NCBI RefSeq assembly: GCF_000353285.1
Contig: NZ_KB731324.1
Coordinates: forward strand, 5,536,577-5,600,576
Length of the DNA: 64,000 bases
Reading direction: 5' to 3'
Source of the DNA: Leptolyngbya boryana PCC 6306
Lineage (GTDB): Bacteria > Cyanobacteriota > Cyanobacteriia > Leptolyngbyales > Leptolyngbyaceae
Of this stretch, positions 54,187 to 62,895 are shown piece after piece (positions within the stretch are counted from its first letter, which is position 1; every line of letters begins with the position of its first letter). Made by a program: the position numbers and the translations under genes. The notes beneath the pieces were generated by a model. That model saw only the letters and a list, made by a program, of their open reading frames with translations, did no database searches and was not told the DNA's origin.

Positions 54187-55167
54187 ATGACTTCTTCTCC
54201 AGATCCTCGTCATCGTCTCACGTCCGATGAACTCATCGCGATGTTTGTGGCGTTCCTTAGCATTGGGGGCATCTTCTTCTGGGCACTGGGTCAGCAAGAC
54301 TCCGGCTTTGATCTCGGCTCCCTGATAGGTTCACCAAAACCTACAGCTTCTTCTGCGCCTTTACCGAGTGGAACGGCTGCACCGAATGCGATCGTCGGAA
54401 CAGCACCCGCATCACCTCTACCGCAAGCGACATTAGCTGTTCCGCAAATTGAGGCGACAGATGCACCACAGCCTAATGTGCAAACGATGGTTCCCAGTAT
54501 TCAAACGCCGATCGCAACTGTTCCGGCTCCCAATCCTGCGTTGCCAAATCTGGTTCCGTCTCCAAATACTCCTGCATCGCCAGGAGTTGCGAAGCCAATC
54601 ACTGGATTTTCAGATGTGCCCAGCGATTTTTGGGCAGGCGCTTATATTGGGGAATTGTCACGTCGTGGAATTATTAGCGGATTTGACGGTGGAGTCTTTA
54701 AGCCAAATGAATCGCTCACCCGCGCACAATTTGCTTCCTTATTAGGCAAAGCATTTGGGAAACCGAAACAGCGACAAAGCGTTGAATTTCAAGATGTGCC
54801 TGCAAATTATTGGGCAAAATCCGCGATCGATGATGCGATTCAGACTGGATTTATGAGTGGATATTCGGAAGGCGATTTCCGTCCCGATCAGCAAATCCCG
54901 TTATATCAGCTTCAAGTCGCACTTGCCGCAGGGTTAAAACTTCAACCTCAAACGCCTGTAGCGCAAACGTTGACAAACTTTAAAGATGCAGCCCAGTTGC
55001 CAAAATGGTCACAAGAGAAAGTTGCAGCCGCGATCGACTCAGGACTCATCACAGGATATCCCAGTCCTCAAGAACTCACTCCAACTCGCACTGCAACGCG
55101 AGCAGATGCGGCAGCGCTGATCTATCAAGCACTGGTGAAAGAGGGGCGGATTACACCGACGAAGTAG
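54187..55167 (+). CDS. SLH-domain protein with N-terminal membrane anchor
   Basis: A 326-residue protein with one transmembrane segment at residues about 18-36 (IAMFVAFLSIGGIFFWALG). A Pro/Ala-rich linker extends to about 135. Three SLH motifs follow (FSDVPSDFWAGAYIGELSRRG, FQDVPANYWAKSAI, FKDAAQLPKWSQEKVAAAI). It probably tethers a membrane to the cell-wall polymer. The rare signal-anchor plus SLH layout is common in cyanobacteria. Confidence 0.85.
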   Translation: MTSSPDPRHRLTSDELIAMFVAFLSIGGIFFWALGQQDSGFDLGSLIGSPKPTASSAPLPSGTAAPNAIVGTAPASPLPQATLAVPQIEATDAPQPNVQTMVPSIQTPIATVPAPNPALPNLVPSPNTPASPGVAKPITGFSDVPSDFWAGAYIGELSRRGIISGFDGGVFKPNESLTRAQFASLLGKAFGKPKQRQSVEFQDVPANYWAKSAIDDAIQTGFMSGYSEGDFRPDQQIPLYQLQVALAAGLKLQPQTPVAQTLTNFKDAAQLPKWSQEKVAAAIDSGLITGYPSPQELTPTRTATRADAAALIYQALVKEGRITPTK

Positions 55168-55204
55168 GGAGTAGGGAGTGGGGCATGTTTTTTCTCCCTA
55201 CTCC
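55168..55204. terminator. hairpin after the SLH protein gene
   Basis: GGAGTAGGGAG (55168-55178) and CTCCCTACTCC (55194-55204) are perfect inverted copies with a T-rich loop. The arms start at the gene stop. This GTAGGGAG-type repeat is widespread in cyanobacterial intergenic DNA. Confidence 0.55.
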
Positions 55205-55438
55205 CCACCTCTCCGTAAATTTACGATCACTTCACGCAACCTCCAATTCCATAAATTTTTTCGCCTGATCCGAACTTTTGCCGCTTTTTTCCGTCGGAAG
55301 TTCTTAACCTAGAATTTGACTCACCCGAAGCTGATACGCCACAATCGGACATAATTCGGACTATTTCAAGTAGCAGAACTTACCGGGTGCGTCGTTTCTT
55401 GTTGCGAATTCTGAATTAGCGTCAATAATTCCTTTGCC

Positions 55439-58400
55439 ATGAGTCACGCCCAACTCGCGCTCAAAACTGGTCAAGCGAAACTCTGGATTCTCCTTGTGGG
55501 AGTTAGCCAGTACCACGATCAGCGATTTCCGATCCTGCAATACTCCACAGTCGATACTCAGCGGCTGGCAGATGCCTTCACAGAAGTCATTCAGGAATTT
55601 CCTGATACCAGCCTGAAACTGCATCACGATAACGCGCTACCCCCGACCCTGAGCGAAGTGCGATCGAGCCTGCAAGACATTGTGGAACATGCCAAGCCAG
55701 ACGATACGGTTCTGTTCTATTTTGCTGGACATGGGGCACTCGACTCGCGAATGCAGCAAGTCGTATTCTGCTTAGCTGACACGCAGAAAGATGCCATGCT
55801 GCAAACGGGATTAAGCGCGATTAGTCTCTTGGGATCACTTGGAAACTGCGCGGCAAAACAGCAAATCCTCTGGATAGATGCATGTCATGCAAATGGAATG
55901 ACGCTGCAAACTGATACACCTGAAATTTTAGATAATCCAACCTGGCAATTGAGCGAGATGTTTCGGCAACGCGCATCTCAGAATCCCGGATTTCAAGCGT
56001 TACTGTCTTGCGATCACAAGCAACAGTCCTGGAAATTTCCCGAATTGGGTCACAGCATTTTTAGCCATTTCTTGATTGAAGGATTGCGCGGAGGAGCCGC
56101 AAATCCTCAAGGCATCGTCACAGCTTCTGTTTTGGGAAATTACGTTCACGATCGCATGATTCAATACATCGATCGCACGAATCAGCAGTTGGAATGGCTG
56201 CACCGAGATGGAGAAAATCGTTCTTCCAAAGCCATCGTGCAAAAACCTGCTCGATTCGGTAATGCCCAACTGCAACTCCCAATCGGTGTTCGCCCCAAAG
56301 ATCCATTAGAGTATCTATTTCCAGAGATCAAAGCACCTGATATTGAACCACCGCTTGCTCGATCTGCCTCGAGACGCAAGCCAACGCTTGATGCGCAAAA
56401 CCTCATTCCACCCCCGATCGAGAAACCAACCACGATCGAGCCAACGATTCCACCCTTCCAAAAGATTGTTCCTGAACAACCTGCTCCTGAACCAATCCCA
56501 GAAGTAATCTCGATCGAGCCAGTCCTGCCAAAAGCGCAAGAGCCTGTTTCCGAATTCGTTGAGCCTTCTGTTCTCGACGCAAACCTGCCAACCCCATTAA
56601 TTGAAGCTCCAGAAGTCGAAGAGATTCCGGTCGAACCGACTCCACCCATTGAGCCAGCAATTGATGAGATCGAGCTGGCGCGACCAGAAATCCCAGAACC
56701 AATTTCACTTCAGGAAACACAACCAGAAGCCAACGTTTCCGCTGCACCGGAACCTAGCTCAGACCTTAACTCGATTCAACAACCCGTTGCAGATTCTCCG
56801 ATTTCCTTCGCACCGAGTCCTATCGAAGAACCACGGTTAGAAGTGGTCGAGCCAATCGCAATCGCCCCTGCCGTTTCGGAAGTTTCCCTCGAATGGGTAG
56901 AGTCGGCTCCACTGACGCAAGAACCAAGTCCACCCAACGAGATCGAACCAGAACACGAAGCCGCCGCTTCCGACCTCGCAGAATCGATCGCACTCGGCTC
57001 TCACTCAGTTGAATCTCAACACGCTTTGCCTGAAGTTGCAGACTCGATCGCGCCTGTTAAACCCCCTCGAACACGCCCTGACACTCAACGGCAGGTTCAG
57101 CGCTTCCAGCGCGTGATAAAAAAACGCTGGAATTCGGCAGCGATCGCGTTTAATGGAACAGTTCGCGGAGCCACCCAATCGGTCGGGAACTTTGCAACAT
57201 CCCAACAAACGCAGGCGAAACAGCAAGTGTCCCTCCTTCGCAACTCACTCTCGAAAAAGATCGGTTCGCTGAGCCAGGCGACCCGCCAAGCCGCAAATTC
57301 TGGTCAAACTCTTTATCGTCAAAGTGTGGCTGAAGCGAATCACATCGCCACTGATACAGTTCAAAATCTCGATCGCTCCACCCGCAACCTCCATCAAACT
57401 GCGAATACTGCCTGGAGCAAAGCGGCTGAGCGTACACAAGCCCCTGAAACTCGCCAACTGGCAACAACGGCACTCAAAACGCTAGGAGTCGTTACGCTTA
57501 GCATGGCAGGCATTGGAGCCTATATGTACCGCAACGATCGGATTCATCAGGTTCAAACTCTCTCTAGCACTGCAACAACGCAAATGCAGTCGAATCAAGA
57601 CAGCCAAGCCTTAGCAACCGCCCTCAAAGCGGGGCAAATGTTGCAAAGCGTCGATCGTCCCTGGAATTTTGTGCCAGAGAGTTTGAAATTGAGCGCGATC
57701 GCCACGCTTCAACAAGCTGTCTCGATGGCTGAAGGTAGCTCAACACCAATCGGTGCTGGATTTTCCAATGCCACTCTCAGTCCTGATCAAAAAACTTTTG
57801 CCGTTTCAACGCGCAAGAACACGATTCAGATTTGGCGACAAAACGACGCTCAACTTCAACAACGTGAAACAGAATTGAGTGGACACAAAGCTGCGATCGC
57901 CAAACTCATCTTCAGTCCAGATGGAAAACGCCTTGCTTCATCAAGTGCAGATAAGACGATCAAAATTTGGGATGTCGAAAAAGGCATTCTGATTCAAACT
58001 TTAGCTGCCCATACTCAAGCTGTCACAGCCCTCAGCTTCCGCTCCGACGGTGAAGTTCTCGCATCGGGCAGTGCCGATCAGACGATCAAACTCTGGGGCA
58101 TCTCAAATGGTCGCATCCTCGACACCTTTAAAGGACATAATGCAGTCGCGAGTGTGATTCGATTCAGTCCTGATGGTCGCATCCTCGCGGCTGGAACCAC
58201 AACGAACACCATCCATCTCTGGTATCCCGATAGTCAAAATCCGGTTCTCCTCGGCAGTCACGACCGCACAGCAGTCGGGCAAGGCATCAACGATTTGGCT
58301 TTCACACCGGACGGCAAAACGATCGCATCCGCTGGAGTTGATAAAACAATTCGACTTTGGAATGTTGGCTCAGCAACGACCGAACGCGAAGCCATTCCCA

Positions 58401-58702
58401 CGCAAACGCTGACCGGGCATGAAGAGGAAGTCACCAGTTTAAGCTTTAATGCTAGTGGACAAATTTTGGCATCCGGCGGACGCGATCGCACGATTCGTCT
58501 CTGGAATATGCAGGATGGAACTTTCCTCAAAACCCTCCTCGGCGCTAAAGATCCGATCGAGCAACTGACATTCACCGCCAATGACCAATCCTTGTCCAGT
58601 GTCGGCAACCAGTATGGCTTGAAGATTTGGAACCTTGATCTCAACTCACTGATGAAGACAGGCTGTCAATTGGCGGGAAGTCGGACAATAGGATGTTCTT
58701 GA
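55439..58702 (+). CDS. orthocaspase (metacaspase-like) with WD40 repeats
   Basis: A 1087-residue protein. Residues about 10-250 form a peptidase C14 caspase domain with catalytic His98 (FYFAGHGALDS) and Cys149 (ILWIDACHANG). A long Pro/Glu-rich linker follows (to about 540), then basic and helical segments and one transmembrane helix (TLGVVTLSMAGIGAYMY, about 680-696). The C-terminal 400 residues are WD40 repeats (e.g. KLIFSPDGKRLASSSADKTIKIWD). Both catalytic residues are present, so it should be active on Arg/Lys sites. Orthocaspases are linked to stress responses and cell death in cyanobacteria. Confidence 0.88.
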   Translation: MSHAQLALKTGQAKLWILLVGVSQYHDQRFPILQYSTVDTQRLADAFTEVIQEFPDTSLKLHHDNALPPTLSEVRSSLQDIVEHAKPDDTVLFYFAGHGALDSRMQQVVFCLADTQKDAMLQTGLSAISLLGSLGNCAAKQQILWIDACHANGMTLQTDTPEILDNPTWQLSEMFRQRASQNPGFQALLSCDHKQQSWKFPELGHSIFSHFLIEGLRGGAANPQGIVTASVLGNYVHDRMIQYIDRTNQQLEWLHRDGENRSSKAIVQKPARFGNAQLQLPIGVRPKDPLEYLFPEIKAPDIEPPLARSASRRKPTLDAQNLIPPPIEKPTTIEPTIPPFQKIVPEQPAPEPIPEVISIEPVLPKAQEPVSEFVEPSVLDANLPTPLIEAPEVEEIPVEPTPPIEPAIDEIELARPEIPEPISLQETQPEANVSAAPEPSSDLNSIQQPVADSPISFAPSPIEEPRLEVVEPIAIAPAVSEVSLEWVESAPLTQEPSPPNEIEPEHEAAASDLAESIALGSHSVESQHALPEVADSIAPVKPPRTRPDTQRQVQRFQRVIKKRWNSAAIAFNGTVRGATQSVGNFATSQQTQAKQQVSLLRNSLSKKIGSLSQATRQAANSGQTLYRQSVAEANHIATDTVQNLDRSTRNLHQTANTAWSKAAERTQAPETRQLATTALKTLGVVTLSMAGIGAYMYRNDRIHQVQTLSSTATTQMQSNQDSQALATALKAGQMLQSVDRPWNFVPESLKLSAIATLQQAVSMAEGSSTPIGAGFSNATLSPDQKTFAVSTRKNTIQIWRQNDAQLQQRETELSGHKAAIAKLIFSPDGKRLASSSADKTIKIWDVEKGILIQTLAAHTQAVTALSFRSDGEVLASGSADQTIKLWGISNGRILDTFKGHNAVASVIRFSPDGRILAAGTTTNTIHLWYPDSQNPVLLGSHDRTAVGQGINDLAFTPDGKTIASAGVDKTIRLWNVGSATTEREAIPTQTLTGHEEEVTSLSFNASGQILASGGRDRTIRLWNMQDGTFLKTLLGAKDPIEQLTFTANDQSLSSVGNQYGLKIWNLDLNSLMKTGCQLAGSRTIGCS

Positions 58703-58713
58703 GCCTAATTTTC

Positions 58714-59523
58714 TTAGTGCAGCAGATCGAGCAGGAACAGTGTATCTGAGGGTTCCCAAATGAAGCTTTCTAAGATTGTCTCAACGGTCTGAACACCTCT
58801 AATCGTCATGAAAGATTGAGGAAGGTGAAAGTCCCAAACCGCAGGGACAATCTCATAAAGCCACCAAGTCAGTAGCTTATGCCGTTCAGAAGTGCCAGGA
58901 AAGATTGCATATCCCTCGAAACAATCTTCTAAAATGCTGAGTAACGCAAGTTGTGCATCACTTTGATTCAGCGCCTTCAATCCATTTTTAAGAACATCTA
59001 AACTTTCGTCTAAGGCTTGACATCCTTCAGATAAACTGGGAAACAGGACATCGACCAGTTTAGATGGACACAGATGCTTGTGAACTGATCCAGTTAAATC
59101 ATTTGAAATTTTGCTGTCTGCAATCTGTTCACGAAGCGGTAAGATGATTTTCTCTTGGATTGCTTTTGGAATCAACGTTGCATCATGGCAATCCTCTAGT
59201 TGCATCAGCATTAGGGCGATCGCAATCCTGGGTCTGTTGTCATTGGGTAAGTAGGCTTCTACCGTAGGTTTTGCAGTCAAGCTTAGGAGCACAGCCATCC
59301 AAATCCAGCGAGGATGACACCTCAATTGATCCAATGAACGAAAACCATCCAAAATTTCTTGGAGTGCATCCTTTAGGGATGTTCCAGTTGTATTCTCTTC
59401 GTAAAGTTCTTCATAACGCTGTTGATTCACTTGAGATAACAGCCGTTGGAGAGAAGTGGGTAGTTTCCTTGCTGCAGAAGATTGATAGTTTCGCGGGTTA
59501 CTGGTTACGAATCCAAGTTCCAT
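58714..59523 (-). CDS. hypothetical protein, possible partner of the split deaminase
   Basis: A 269-residue soluble protein that I do not recognise. It is helix-rich with several Cys and Trp and has no signal peptide. It lies 15 bases downstream of the deaminase-like gene on the same strand, in the place where immunity genes usually follow toxin genes. A partner or immunity role is only inferred from position. Confidence 0.55.
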   Translation of the reverse strand: MELGFVTSNPRNYQSSAARKLPTSLQRLLSQVNQQRYEELYEENTTGTSLKDALQEILDGFRSLDQLRCHPRWIWMAVLLSLTAKPTVEAYLPNDNRPRIAIALMLMQLEDCHDATLIPKAIQEKIILPLREQIADSKISNDLTGSVHKHLCPSKLVDVLFPSLSEGCQALDESLDVLKNGLKALNQSDAQLALLSILEDCFEGYAIFPGTSERHKLLTWWLYEIVPAVWDFHLPQSFMTIRGVQTVETILESFIWEPSDTLFLLDLLH

Positions 59524-59537
59524 AAGTCTTCCTCAAA

Positions 59538-59741
59538 CTAAGGATAAGGATGATCCCAGACAACACTGATTCCTACACTTGGAAAGAGTTCCCTAAACTG
59601 TCGCAAAATATTTTGGCAACTCTCACAAGGTTTCCTTTCAGTATAGAGGTAAAGTTTTCCTTCAACTTGAACTTGCTTTAACTCTTCAAGTAGAGTTAGA
59701 GCAAGTGCGGACAGAATCTTATATTCTGCATCAGTCTCCAT
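59538..59741 (-). CDS. deaminase-fold protein, C-terminal part (possible toxin domain)
   Basis: A 67-residue frame carrying a cytidine-deaminase-like zinc site: DAEYKIL near the start and TERKPCESCQNILRQF after it (PCxxC). The rest has the alpha/beta pattern of nucleic-acid deaminases found in bacterial polymorphic toxins (BURPS668_1122-type). The start overlaps the stop of the preceding frame (TAATG), and the first strands of the fold appear to lie in that frame, so this may be a broken or translationally coupled protein. Confidence 0.6.
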   Translation of the reverse strand: METDAEYKILSALALTLLEELKQVQVEGKLYLYTERKPCESCQNILRQFRELFPSVGISVVWDHPYP

Positions 59742-60073
59742 TAGTCGTTGAGAATGCGAGTCGATACTCGGTTCAAATATCCCCCCGGCAGATTTTGGAG
59801 TAGGGAGAGGCGAGGGGCTTCTCGCTCTTGAGGTTCCTTCTTGAAAAAGTATAGCTCCATTGGACAGTACGACTTTTGCAACGGCGACATTGCCTGATGG
59901 GAAATCTCTTCCAATGTAGTCTTCCGCACAGTTTTAGCCTTTGCCAGAAGTTCAGCTTTGATAATCTCTGGAATTTCTTCACCAAACAACTTTGAGATTT
60001 CATCCACTGCACGCGCACCTACTGCGGTTATCACAACCCCCAATTTTACTGGTCGCGATCGCTTATTTAGCAA
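59741..60073 (-). CDS. deaminase-associated N-terminal frame
   Basis: A 110-residue frame ending STRILND and overlapping the deaminase frame by one base. It lacks known domains; the middle is basic and the end is compatible with the first strand of the deaminase fold. A single-base change would fuse the two frames. It could be a separate coupled protein or the lost N-terminus of a frameshifted gene. No secretion signal is visible. Confidence 0.5.
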   Translation of the reverse strand: MLNKRSRPVKLGVVITAVGARAVDEISKLFGEEIPEIIKAELLAKAKTVRKTTLEEISHQAMSPLQKSYCPMELYFFKKEPQEREAPRLSLLQNLPGGYLNRVSTRILND

Positions 60074-60145
60074 ATTAAAGGGTCTTAATACGACTCACAT
60101 CAAGAACACATCTCTAAAAACCGCGCTATACTAGGAAAACATCAC

Positions 60146-60533
60146 GGGGCTGTAACGGTTTCGACAGGTTGGCGAACGTTCCATCGAGATGCAGGTCGAG
60201 AGGGAGTCCACTCTCGTAAATCTAGGCTCAAAAAAATAGATGCAAACAACATCGTACCTTTCGCTCGTAAAACTGCACCTGTTGCAGCATAAAACACCTC
60301 TAATTCAGGTTCGAGCGCTTACCGTCTGACACCGTTAAAGATAGTAAGCACAACCCCAACGGTTGCTCTAGAATTTCGCCTTTGGTCGGCATTCTAGCTA
60401 AGACAATACCAAAGCATCCTATTGTCCGGGACAAAGGACAGTTCCCGCTTCGAGGATTAGAGAAGCTAAACCTGTGAATGATTGATAGAGCTAATACCCA
60501 GTTTGGACACGGGTTCGACTCCCGTCAGCTCCA
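60146..60533 (+). ncRNA. ssrA: transfer-messenger RNA (tmRNA)
   Basis: The 5' end GGGGCTGTAACGGTTTCGACAG and the 3' end GGGTTCGACTCCCGTCAGCTCC form the tRNA-like half with a 7-base acceptor stem; CCA is not encoded. The tag reading frame (60242-60292) encodes ANNIVPFARKTAPVAA and then TAA. Stalled ribosomes are rescued and the tag marks the peptide for Clp proteases. It is in the one-piece form. Confidence 0.95.
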
Positions 60534-60616
60534 CTTTTGCTGATTGACTTTTACTCATTGAATGATTGATTCAATCGATATTGATAGAGTTGAATATCGA
60601 TTGAATCGAATCTTGA

Positions 60617-61633
60617 TTAAATCGAATAATAGAGCGGGAAAGATTTTGCGTCTTTGGGTCTGACATACACCCGTTGATCAGGAACAAGATTCAACTCATC
60701 AAAGCGATCGCGGGTCAGATGTGCCGACACGACTTGTCCATCATCCAGCGTCAGTTCCGCCTGAATTTCCCAACCTAAGTGAATCAATCGCGTCACTCGC
60801 GCAGCAACCGTCGAACCATTTGGAGAGGTTTCGACTAATACATCATGTGGTCGCAAGAACATCTCCGGATGCGCCGAATCAAAGCCATTATTTTGAAAAA
60901 TTCTAGACGAACTGGGCAGCACGTTCACTGGGCCAATAAAACTCATCACAAATGCGCTCGCCGGATGATCATACACATCGGCAGGCGTACCGATTTGTTC
61001 GACTTTGCCCTTATTCATCACTACGATTTCGTCCGAGACTTCCATCGCCTCTTCCTGGTCGTGCGTCACAAACACGGTCGTCACATGTACCTCATCATGG
61101 AGTCGCCGCAGCCAAGCCCGCAGATCTTTGCGCACTTTCGCATCTAAAGCTCCAAATGGCTCATCTAATAACAAAACTTTCGGCTCTACTGCTAATGCTC
61201 GCGCCAATGCGACCCGCTGCCGCTGTCCTCCGGAGAGTTGAGACGGATAGCGATCGCCCAACCCCGTCAACTGCACTAGTTCTAAAAGCTCGTCCACACG
61301 GCGTTTGACCTTTTCAGCATTCATTTTGCGGATGTCCATGCCGAATGCAATATTGCGCCGCACGGTGAGATGCTTAAATAAAGCATAGTGCTGAAACACA
61401 AAGCCAATATTGCGATCCTGGACACTGCGATCGGTCGCATCTTCGCCCGTGAGAAAAATTCGTCCTGAATCTGGACTTTCCAATCCTGAGATCAGCCGCA
61501 GCAGCGTCGATTTACCTGAACCTGATGGCCCTAGAAGTGCCACCAACGAGCCACTTTTGATTTCCAAACTGACCTGATCTACGGCCTGGAAACTGCCAAA
61601 TCGCTTAGAAACGTCCTGTACTACGATACCCAC
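60617..61633 (-). CDS. cysA: sulfate/thiosulfate ABC transporter ATPase CysA-like
   Basis: A 338-residue ABC ATPase with Walker [10 protein letters not shown], signature [15 protein letters not shown], Walker [15 protein letters not shown] and a C-terminal TOBE-like domain ([28 protein letters not shown]). The N-terminus [22 protein letters not shown] matches CysA. I chose GTG 61633 because upstream in-frame residues do not fit the family. The permease and binding-protein genes are not in the window. It fits the sulfur theme of the region but may belong to ordinary sulfate uptake. Confidence 0.85.
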   Translation of the reverse strand: MGIVVQDVSKRFGSFQAVDQVSLEIKSGSLVALLGPSGSGKSTLLRLISGLESPDSGRIFLTGEDATDRSVQDRNIGFVFQHYALFKHLTVRRNIAFGMDIRKMNAEKVKRRVDELLELVQLTGLGDRYPSQLSGGQRQRVALARALAVEPKVLLLDEPFGALDAKVRKDLRAWLRRLHDEVHVTTVFVTHDQEEAMEVSDEIVVMNKGKVEQIGTPADVYDHPASAFVMSFIGPVNVLPSSSRIFQNNGFDSAHPEMFLRPHDVLVETSPNGSTVAARVTRLIHLGWEIQAELTLDDGQVVSAHLTRDRFDELNLVPDQRVYVRPKDAKSFPLYYSI

Positions 61634-61783
61634 GGCATTGACCTCGAAAGGGAATTCCCACTTTCTTGATAAGATTACTGTAGTTTTATAACATAATCCC
61701 GCGATCGATTGGTTAAAGGAATCGCAAAAAAAAGACATCCCCGAAAGAGATGTCTTGAAAACATTCAACCACAAACCTAAAAC

Positions 61784-62359
61784 TTAATGGACATTGTTGC
61801 CCGTGGAGTCGGAATGAGACACAGGCAGCGTATGCGGGAGAGACGAAGAGAGAGAAGGATTGAACTGCTGATTGTTCACACTGCCCTTGACTTGTCGCAT
61901 AAGACTTGCCATCTCCAGCGCGCTCATACCATATTCCCAGCCTAAATTGCTCTTGATGCCAGCGCGCTCTAAAGCTTGCTGCATCGTATCAGTCGTCAAG
62001 ACTCCAAAAATGACAGGTACGCCAGTCTGAAAACCTGCCGCAGCAATCCCTTTCGAGACTTCTGAAGACACATGATCAAAGTGAGGAGTTTGACCCTTGA
62101 TCACGGCCCCCAAACAAATGACGGCATCATATCGCCCTGACAGCGCAAATTGGCGTGCCACTAGAGGGAGTTCAAATGCACCTGGAACCCAGGCGTAATC
62201 AACCTGTGTGCCATGCGGATCAACATTGATTCCGTGGCGCTTTAGGCAATCTTGACAAGCTTCTAACAAGCGGGTGGTCACGAGGTCGTTAAATCGCCCA
62301 ACCACGATCGCAAACCGCAGAGATTCGGTCTGAGAGAACGTTCCTTCAAAAATTGTCAT
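61784..62359 (-). CDS. ribH: 6,7-dimethyl-8-ribityllumazine synthase
   Basis: A 191-residue lumazine synthase, which condenses the pyrimidinedione with dihydroxybutanone phosphate in riboflavin synthesis. Motifs are [49 protein letters not shown] and [15 protein letters not shown]. His in the PHFDHV block is the catalytic residue. The C-terminal 35 residues form a hydrophilic tail, longer than in most homologues. Confidence 0.93.
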   Translation of the reverse strand: MTIFEGTFSQTESLRFAIVVGRFNDLVTTRLLEACQDCLKRHGINVDPHGTQVDYAWVPGAFELPLVARQFALSGRYDAVICLGAVIKGQTPHFDHVSSEVSKGIAAAGFQTGVPVIFGVLTTDTMQQALERAGIKSNLGWEYGMSALEMASLMRQVKGSVNNQQFNPSLSSSLPHTLPVSHSDSTGNNVH

Positions 62360-62607
62360 CGTTTGAATCTGAGTATCAACACTTCAATAGCTACCAGTTT
62401 TCCCCAAAGAGAGTTTCTCCGAGGATTCACTTAAATTTAACTTGGGAACTTAGGCTTTGAATAGTGCTGATCGCTCTATTTATTTAGATTTTACATTTGA
62501 GTCCACAGATTTTAGAGTTTCTTCTCCGTACTAACACTGAGAGATCTTCAAGTAAACTCAAAAAACTGGGGACGAACCCCAAGTTCCTCCCCAGTATACG
62601 CATGAAT

Positions 62608-62796
62608 TTAGATCACGAGATAGTTTAAAAGCCCGACCACAATCACCAAAGCAAACCAGATTCCGGAGCCAAGATAGAGTAAGCGCTTGGAGGTGTCCCA
62701 GTTTTGGGGGGAAGCGTAAGCGACAGGTACGCCAACGACCATGATGAACGAAAATAAAACGAGTGCCAACAATGCGAGTTGGAAAATGAATGTCAT
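62608..62796 (-). CDS. psbZ: photosystem II protein PsbZ (Ycf9)
   Basis: A 62-residue two-helix membrane protein of the photosystem II core: [21 protein letters not shown], then a loop with [15 protein letters not shown], then a second helix. Size and sequence match PsbZ, which helps link photosystem II to its antennae. GGGAG precedes the ATG. Confidence 0.93.
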   Translation of the reverse strand: MTFIFQLALLALVLFSFIMVVGVPVAYASPQNWDTSKRLLYLGSGIWFALVIVVGLLNYLVI

Positions 62797-62895
62797 TTTT
62801 CTCTCCCTAAAACAGCGTTTGTGAGTGTCTCAATTTCTTTTTATAAATAACCGAGACGCGATCGAAAAGTCCTGATTAGTACGTTATCAGAAAAC

